Assembly: GCA_947589595.1 (NCBI GenBank) | Contig: CANQBV010000005.1 | Span: forward strand, 23,890 to 87,889 | Origin: an uncultured Clostridia bacterium | Lineage (GTDB): Bacteria; Bacillota; Clostridia; Oscillospirales; SIG627 | Reading direction: 5' to 3' | DNA: 64,000 nt | Shown here: one piece after another, positions 59,387-64,000 of the stretch | Numbering within the stretch: position 1 is the stretch's first letter | Layout: each line of letters begins with the position of its first letter | The notes under the pieces: generated by a model | Seen by the model: only the letters and a program-made list of their open reading frames with translations | Databases searched by the model: none | What the model was told of the DNA's origin: nothing | Position numbers and translations under genes: made by a program

Positions 59387-59805
59387 CCGCATTTGTGGTG
59401 ATCGCGGCGCTGTATTTCGGTCCGGAAGCAGGATTTATTGTCGGAGCGCTGAGCGCTGTGATTTCAAATTTTTATTTCGGTCAGGGCCCATGGACGCCGT
59501 TTCAGATGGCGACCTGGGGATTTCTTGGCCTGATCGCGGGAATATTTTCCGCGCCTTTGAAAAAAAACAGAATTCTTTTACTCCTCTACGGCGCTGTTTC
59601 CGGCGTTCTGTATTCTTGCTTTATGGATCTGTGGACAGTGCTTTGGGCAGATGGAACCATTCTTCTTTCCCGCTATTTTGCGGCACTGATCAGCGGACTT
59701 CCTTTCACAGTTCTCTATGCGGTTTCCAATGTGGCGTTTCTGTTTTTCCTTGCAAAACCGATCGGTAAAATACTGGAGCGAATTCAAACAAAATACGGCC
59801 TATAA
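59383..59805 (+). pseudogene. ECF transporter S component (cobalamin/CbrT-like), apparently N-terminally truncated
   Basis: 140 aa from GTG; begins directly in 'VTAFVVIAALYFGPEAGFIVGALSAVISNFYFGQGPWTPFQMATWGFLGLIAG'; no ATPase gene between T and S. Confidence 0.7.
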
Positions 59806-59840
59806 AAAAATCTCTCTTTGAAACCAAAGAGAGATTTTTT
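59805..59840. terminator. Bidirectional intrinsic terminator
   Basis: AAAAAATCTCTCTTTG-aaac-CAAAGAGAGATTTTTT. Confidence 0.85.
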
Positions 59841-59853
59841 CATTCTTACAAGC

Positions 59854-62800
59854 TTATTTGAAATAGCGAACCGCAGATTCAAACATGCGGATATTGTAGT
59901 TTCCGGGAACGTTCCGATACAACCCGCTGCCAATTCGTTCACTGTGCCCCATTTTACCGAAAACTCTGCCGTCAGGCGAGGTAATCCCCTCAATCGCAAA
60001 CATAGAATCATTGGGGTTAAAATGCACGTCTGCTGTGGCATTGCCGGTCAGGTCTACATATTGCGTGGCAATTTGCCCGTTGGTGGCCAATTTTCGGATC
60101 CAATCCTCACTGGCAAGGAAGCGTCCTTCGCCGTGCGAGATAGGTACCTGGTAGATTTCCCCGACACGGGTGAGCTGCAGCCACGGTGATTTGTTGGAAG
60201 CAATGCGGGTGCTTACTATGCGGGACTGATGGCGCGCAATGGTATTAAAGGTCAAGGTTGGGCAGGTTTCATCCGTATCGATAATTTTACCGAACGGAAC
60301 AAGCCCCAGTTTGATCAGCGCCTGAAACCCGTTACAGATCCCGCACATCAAGCCGTCGCGTTTTTCCAAAAGCTCGGTGACGCCTTCTTTGACGGCCGCA
60401 TTGCGGAAGAAAGCGGTAATAAATTTGCCGCTGCCGTCCGGTTCATCGCCGCCGGAAAAGCCGCCGGGAATGAAGATGATTTGCGATTCCTGGATCTTAC
60501 GGGCGAATTCTTCCACACTCCGGGAAATTCCGGCAGAGGAAAGGTTATTGATTACCATGATCTCAGCCTCAGCGCCGGCGTCGGACACAGCTTTGGCGCT
60601 GTCGTATTCGCAGTTGGTGCCGGGAAAAGCAGGGATCAAAACCTTTGGCTTTGCCGTTTTTACTGCCGGGGCCGGGTAAGAAACAGCGGAATAAGAAAAG
60701 TTCTCAATGCGGGATTCTCTTGCGGGAATGTTGCAGCTATAAACGCTTTCAAGCTTATTCTCGTAAAGTTCCAGCACGGCATGGGTATCTAGACTTTCTT
60801 TGCCGTAAGTGAAAAGGCCGTCCTGCGTTACGGTACCAAGCAGTTTGCCGCAATCGGGCTGCTCTGCAACTTCTAAAAGGAAAGACGCGTAGTGATAGCC
60901 GAAAAGCTCGGAAAGACTGATATTTTCAAAGAAAGTAAAACCAAAATCATTACCGAACGCCATTTTCATAATCGCTTCCGCCACACCGCCGATTCCGGGC
61001 GTATAGCAGGAAACCGCTTTTTTGCTCCGTAAAAGAGCGGTTACTTTTTCAATCGTCTGCAAAAGCGATTTGGTTTCCGGCAGACCGTTTTCATCGTATT
61101 CCGGCTCCAGCATAACAACGCGGTTTCCTGCAGATTTGAATTCGGGAGAGACAATATCCTGCGTTTTCTGCGTGGTGACGGCAAAAGAAACCAACGTGGG
61201 CGGCACGTCCAGATCTTCAAACGATCCGCTCATGGAATCTTTTCCGCCAATGGAAGCGACTTTGAGGTTTATCTGCGCTTTATAAGCGCCCAAAAGCGCC
61301 GCTAATGGCTTTCCCCAGCGCTTTCCGTCCCGACCGGGCTTTTCAAAGTATTCCTGGAAAGTCAGATAAACGTCTTCAAAATCCGCACCGGTCGCAATCA
61401 GCTTGCAAATCGATTCCACCACGGCAAGATACGCGCCGTGGTAAGGACTCTTTTCGCTGATAAAGGGGTTGTAGCCCCAGGACATGAGCGAGCAATCATC
61501 AGTATGTTTTTTCTCAACCGAAATCTTCTGCACCATGGCCTGGATCGGCGTCAATTGCTTTTTGCCGCCAAACGGCATCAGTACAGTTCCGGCTCCGATC
61601 GTAGAGTCAAAGCGTTCGGAAAGACCGCGTTTGGAGCAAACATTCAAATCCGCAGCCATTTTTTTCAAATTTCCGGTAAAAGTACCGCTGACTTCTTTTT
61701 GGAAGGACTGCGGTTTTGCCGGCGTAATGGCAATGTGCTTTTCTGCGCCGTTGGAATTTAAAAACTCACGGCTGATATCGACAATTTTGTTGCCGTTCCA
61801 GCGCATCACCAACCGCGGTTCGGCTTTGACAACCGCCACGGGGCTGGCATTCAGATTTTCGGCGTTTGCAAGCTTCAGGAAAGCCTCAACGTTCTCCTTT
61901 TCCACCACAACCGCCATTCTTTCCTGCGATTCACTGATGGCAAGCTCTGTGCCGTCCAAACCTTCGTATTTTTTTGGAACGGCATTCAAATCGATTTCCA
62001 GACCGTCCGCCAATTCCCCAATGGCAACCGAAACACCGCCGGCGCCAAAATCGTTGCAGCGCTTGATCATGCGGCAAGCCGTTTTATTGCGGAATAGCCG
62101 CTGCAATTTTCTCTCTTCCGGTGCATTTCCTTTTTGCACTTCCGCACCGCAGGTTTCCACAGAGTGCGCGTTGTGGGCTTTTGAAGATCCGGTAGCACCG
62201 CCGATTCCGTCTCTGCCGGTGCTGCCGCCGAGAAGAATGACAACATCCCCCGGCGTTGGTACTTCGCGGCGCACATTTTCTGCGGGGGCGGCAGCAATGA
62301 CCGCGCCGATCTCCATGCGCTTGGCCGCATAGCCGGGATGATAAAGCTCATCTACCATGCCGGTAGCAAGACCGATCTGGTTGCCGTAGGAGGAATACCC
62401 GGCGGCAGCCGTGGTAACCAGTTTTCTTTGCGGCAATTTTCCGGGGATCGTCGCGCTCACGGGAACGGTCGGGTCGGCCGCACCGGTAACGCGCATGGCA
62501 CCGTAAACATAGGATCTGCCGGAGAGCGGATCGCGGATCGCACCGCCGATACAAGTGGCGGCGCCGCCGAAAGGCTCAATTTCCGTGGGGTGATTGTGCG
62601 TTTCGTTTTTGAAAAGCAGAAGCCACGGCTCCTTTTTCCCGTCCGCTTCCATTTCGATCTTAACCGTGCAGGCGTTGATTTCTTCGGATTCGTCCAGTTT
62701 CGGCAAAAGTCCCTGTTTTTTCAAAGATTTGGCGGCGATCGTTGCCAGATCCATCAGGCAGATAGGCTTTTTAATTCCAAGCTCTTTCCGGGTAGCCAGG

Positions 62801-63543
62801 TACTCGTCAAAGGTGTCTTGCAGCAGCGGGTCTTCGAATTTTGCATTGTCAATCACGGTTAAAAAGGTAGTATGACGGCAATGATCGGACCAATAGGTAT
62901 CGATCATTTTGATTTCCGTAATGGTCGGATCGCGCTGCTCCGAGCGGAAATAATCGCGGCAGAAAAGAATATCGTCGATATCCATGGCAAGACCCTGCTC
63001 GGCAATCAACGCCTGCAGCTCTTCCCTTTCCAAATCGACAAAGCCCTGCAGCGTCTGAACCGTTTGCGGAATATCGTACTGAACCTGCAGCGTTTCCGGC
63101 TTTTCAAGCGCAGCTTCGCGGGCTTCTACGGGATTTATGACGTATTTTTTGATTTCGGCAATTTCTGACGGCGTTAAATTTCCGTACAGCGCATAGACCT
63201 TCGCGGAGCGGACAAGCGGCCGTTCCCCTTGGGAAATGATCTGGATGCACTGTGCAGCGGAATCCGCGCGCTGATCGAACTGACCGGGAAGATACTCCAC
63301 GGCGAAAACGGTTGCGTTTTCCGGCTCAATCTTTTCATAAAGAATATCCAGCTGCGGCTCGGAAAAGACTGTTTTTTTTGCATATTCAAAAAGGTCTTCG
63401 GAGATTTTTTCCGCATCGTAGCGGTTGAAAATGCGCACATCCTGCAGTGACTGGATGCCCAGGAAAGTTTTGACGTCTGCAAGCAAGGCCTTTGCTTCGT
63501 TGGCTAGCTCTTTTTTCTTTTCGACAAAAACTCGGTAAACCAA
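59854..63543 (-). CDS. purL: Phosphoribosylformylglycinamidine synthase, long single-chain form
   Basis: 1229 aa; 'TYWSDHCRHTTF', 'KNETHNHPTEIEPFGGAATCIGGAIRDPLSGR', C-terminal glutaminase 'KVLIPAFPGTNCEYDSAKA...GLMCGICNGFQALIKLGLVP'. Confidence 0.95.
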   Translation of the reverse strand: MVYRVFVEKKKELANEAKALLADVKTFLGIQSLQDVRIFNRYDAEKISEDLFEYAKKTVFSEPQLDILYEKIEPENATVFAVEYLPGQFDQRADSAAQCIQIISQGERPLVRSAKVYALYGNLTPSEIAEIKKYVINPVEAREAALEKPETLQVQYDIPQTVQTLQGFVDLEREELQALIAEQGLAMDIDDILFCRDYFRSEQRDPTITEIKMIDTYWSDHCRHTTFLTVIDNAKFEDPLLQDTFDEYLATRKELGIKKPICLMDLATIAAKSLKKQGLLPKLDESEEINACTVKIEMEADGKKEPWLLLFKNETHNHPTEIEPFGGAATCIGGAIRDPLSGRSYVYGAMRVTGAADPTVPVSATIPGKLPQRKLVTTAAAGYSSYGNQIGLATGMVDELYHPGYAAKRMEIGAVIAAAPAENVRREVPTPGDVVILLGGSTGRDGIGGATGSSKAHNAHSVETCGAEVQKGNAPEERKLQRLFRNKTACRMIKRCNDFGAGGVSVAIGELADGLEIDLNAVPKKYEGLDGTELAISESQERMAVVVEKENVEAFLKLANAENLNASPVAVVKAEPRLVMRWNGNKIVDISREFLNSNGAEKHIAITPAKPQSFQKEVSGTFTGNLKKMAADLNVCSKRGLSERFDSTIGAGTVLMPFGGKKQLTPIQAMVQKISVEKKHTDDCSLMSWGYNPFISEKSPYHGAYLAVVESICKLIATGADFEDVYLTFQEYFEKPGRDGKRWGKPLAALLGAYKAQINLKVASIGGKDSMSGSFEDLDVPPTLVSFAVTTQKTQDIVSPEFKSAGNRVVMLEPEYDENGLPETKSLLQTIEKVTALLRSKKAVSCYTPGIGGVAEAIMKMAFGNDFGFTFFENISLSELFGYHYASFLLEVAEQPDCGKLLGTVTQDGLFTYGKESLDTHAVLELYENKLESVYSCNIPARESRIENFSYSAVSYPAPAVKTAKPKVLIPAFPGTNCEYDSAKAVSDAGAEAEIMVINNLSSAGISRSVEEFARKIQESQIIFIPGGFSGGDEPDGSGKFITAFFRNAAVKEGVTELLEKRDGLMCGICNGFQALIKLGLVPFGKIIDTDETCPTLTFNTIARHQSRIVSTRIASNKSPWLQLTRVGEIYQVPISHGEGRFLASEDWIRKLATNGQIATQYVDLTGNATADVHFNPNDSMFAIEGITSPDGRVFGKMGHSERIGSGLYRNVPGNYNIRMFESAVRYFK

Positions 63544-63545
63544 AG

Positions 63546-64000
63546 CTAATCCTCCTTTGCCTGCAGCGCTCTGGCACCGATATCGTGCCGATAGTACTGA
63601 TTGGCAAAATGAATTTGTTCGACTTTTTGATAAGAATGCCGAATGGCGTCTGGCAGGGTATCGGCAACGGAAGTAACGCCCAAAACCCGGCCGCCGCTTG
63701 TTACCAGCGTATTGTTTTCCATTTTGGCGCCGGCGACAAAAGTATCCGGCCAGATATGTTCCGGGATCTCGATGGGAAAGCCCTTTTCATAGGATTTCGG
63801 ATAGCCCTCGGAGGCCATAATGACGCAGCAGGCGTTCTTTTCACGGAAGCGAATGGGACAATCAGCAAGCGTTTCATTGGTAACAGCCTGCATAATGGTC
63901 AAAAGATCGCTCTCCAAAAGCGGCAGCACGACCTGTGTTTCCGGGTCGCCGAAACGGCAGTTATATTCAATCACCTTCGGGCCGGACTTTGTGAGCATCA
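63546..64000 (-). CDS. purD: Phosphoribosylamine--glycine ligase, C-terminal part (cut by window edge)
   Basis: 'MLTKSGPKVIEYNCRFGDPETQVVLPLLESDLLTIMQA', 'GRVLGVTSVADTLPDAIRHSYQKVEQIHFANQYYRHDIGARAL'. Confidence 0.93.
   Translation of the reverse strand, partial: MLTKSGPKVIEYNCRFGDPETQVVLPLLESDLLTIMQAVTNETLADCPIRFREKNACCVIMASEGYPKSYEKGFPIEIPEHIWPDTFVAGAKMENNTLVTSGGRVLGVTSVADTLPDAIRHSYQKVEQIHFANQYYRHDIGARALQAKED

Noticed and set aside
1-64000. CRISPR arrays, prophage genes, insertion sequences, tRNA clusters
   Set aside because: No regularly spaced direct repeats, transposase or integrase signatures, or tRNA cloverleaves were seen by eye; tRNAscan/CRISPR tools were not available.

Overview
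The window looks like a chromosomal segment of a spore-forming, low-GC Firmicute (Clostridia-like). This rests on the spoVAC-AD-AE genes, ireB/UPF0297, DUF951, DUF1836, a Na+-decarboxylase operon and strong sigma-A promoters. Most of it is housekeeping: pcrA, birA, ispDF, valS, murD, rnpB, prfA, Sua5, coaE, prfB, glnS, gltX, purL and the 3' part of purD. I saw no CRISPR array, prophage, transposase, rRNA or convincing tRNA. The most unusual content is as follows. (1) A 1394-aa intact ORF (7821-12005) with the domain order of DUF4011/SF1-helicase/MTES_1575-nuclease proteins, in which the transglutaminase-like, Walker A, Walker B, motif VI and nuclease signatures all appear mutated. (2) A B12-uptake-like locus (55888-59805): a divergent cobalamin riboswitch, two DUF4430 surface proteins (one fused to prenyltransferase-like repeats, resembling intrinsic factor/transcobalamin), and an ECF transporter that seems collapsed by an internal deletion. 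(3) Three tandem M42 peptidases, the last without any recognisable metal ligand. (4) An OadB-type decarboxylase subunit with a secreted-type N-terminal extension. (5) A hairpin-rich noncoding island upstream of spoVAC. (6) Two small ORFs absent from the supplied track. Family assignments come from reading the proteins and recalling family motifs; no database search was run.
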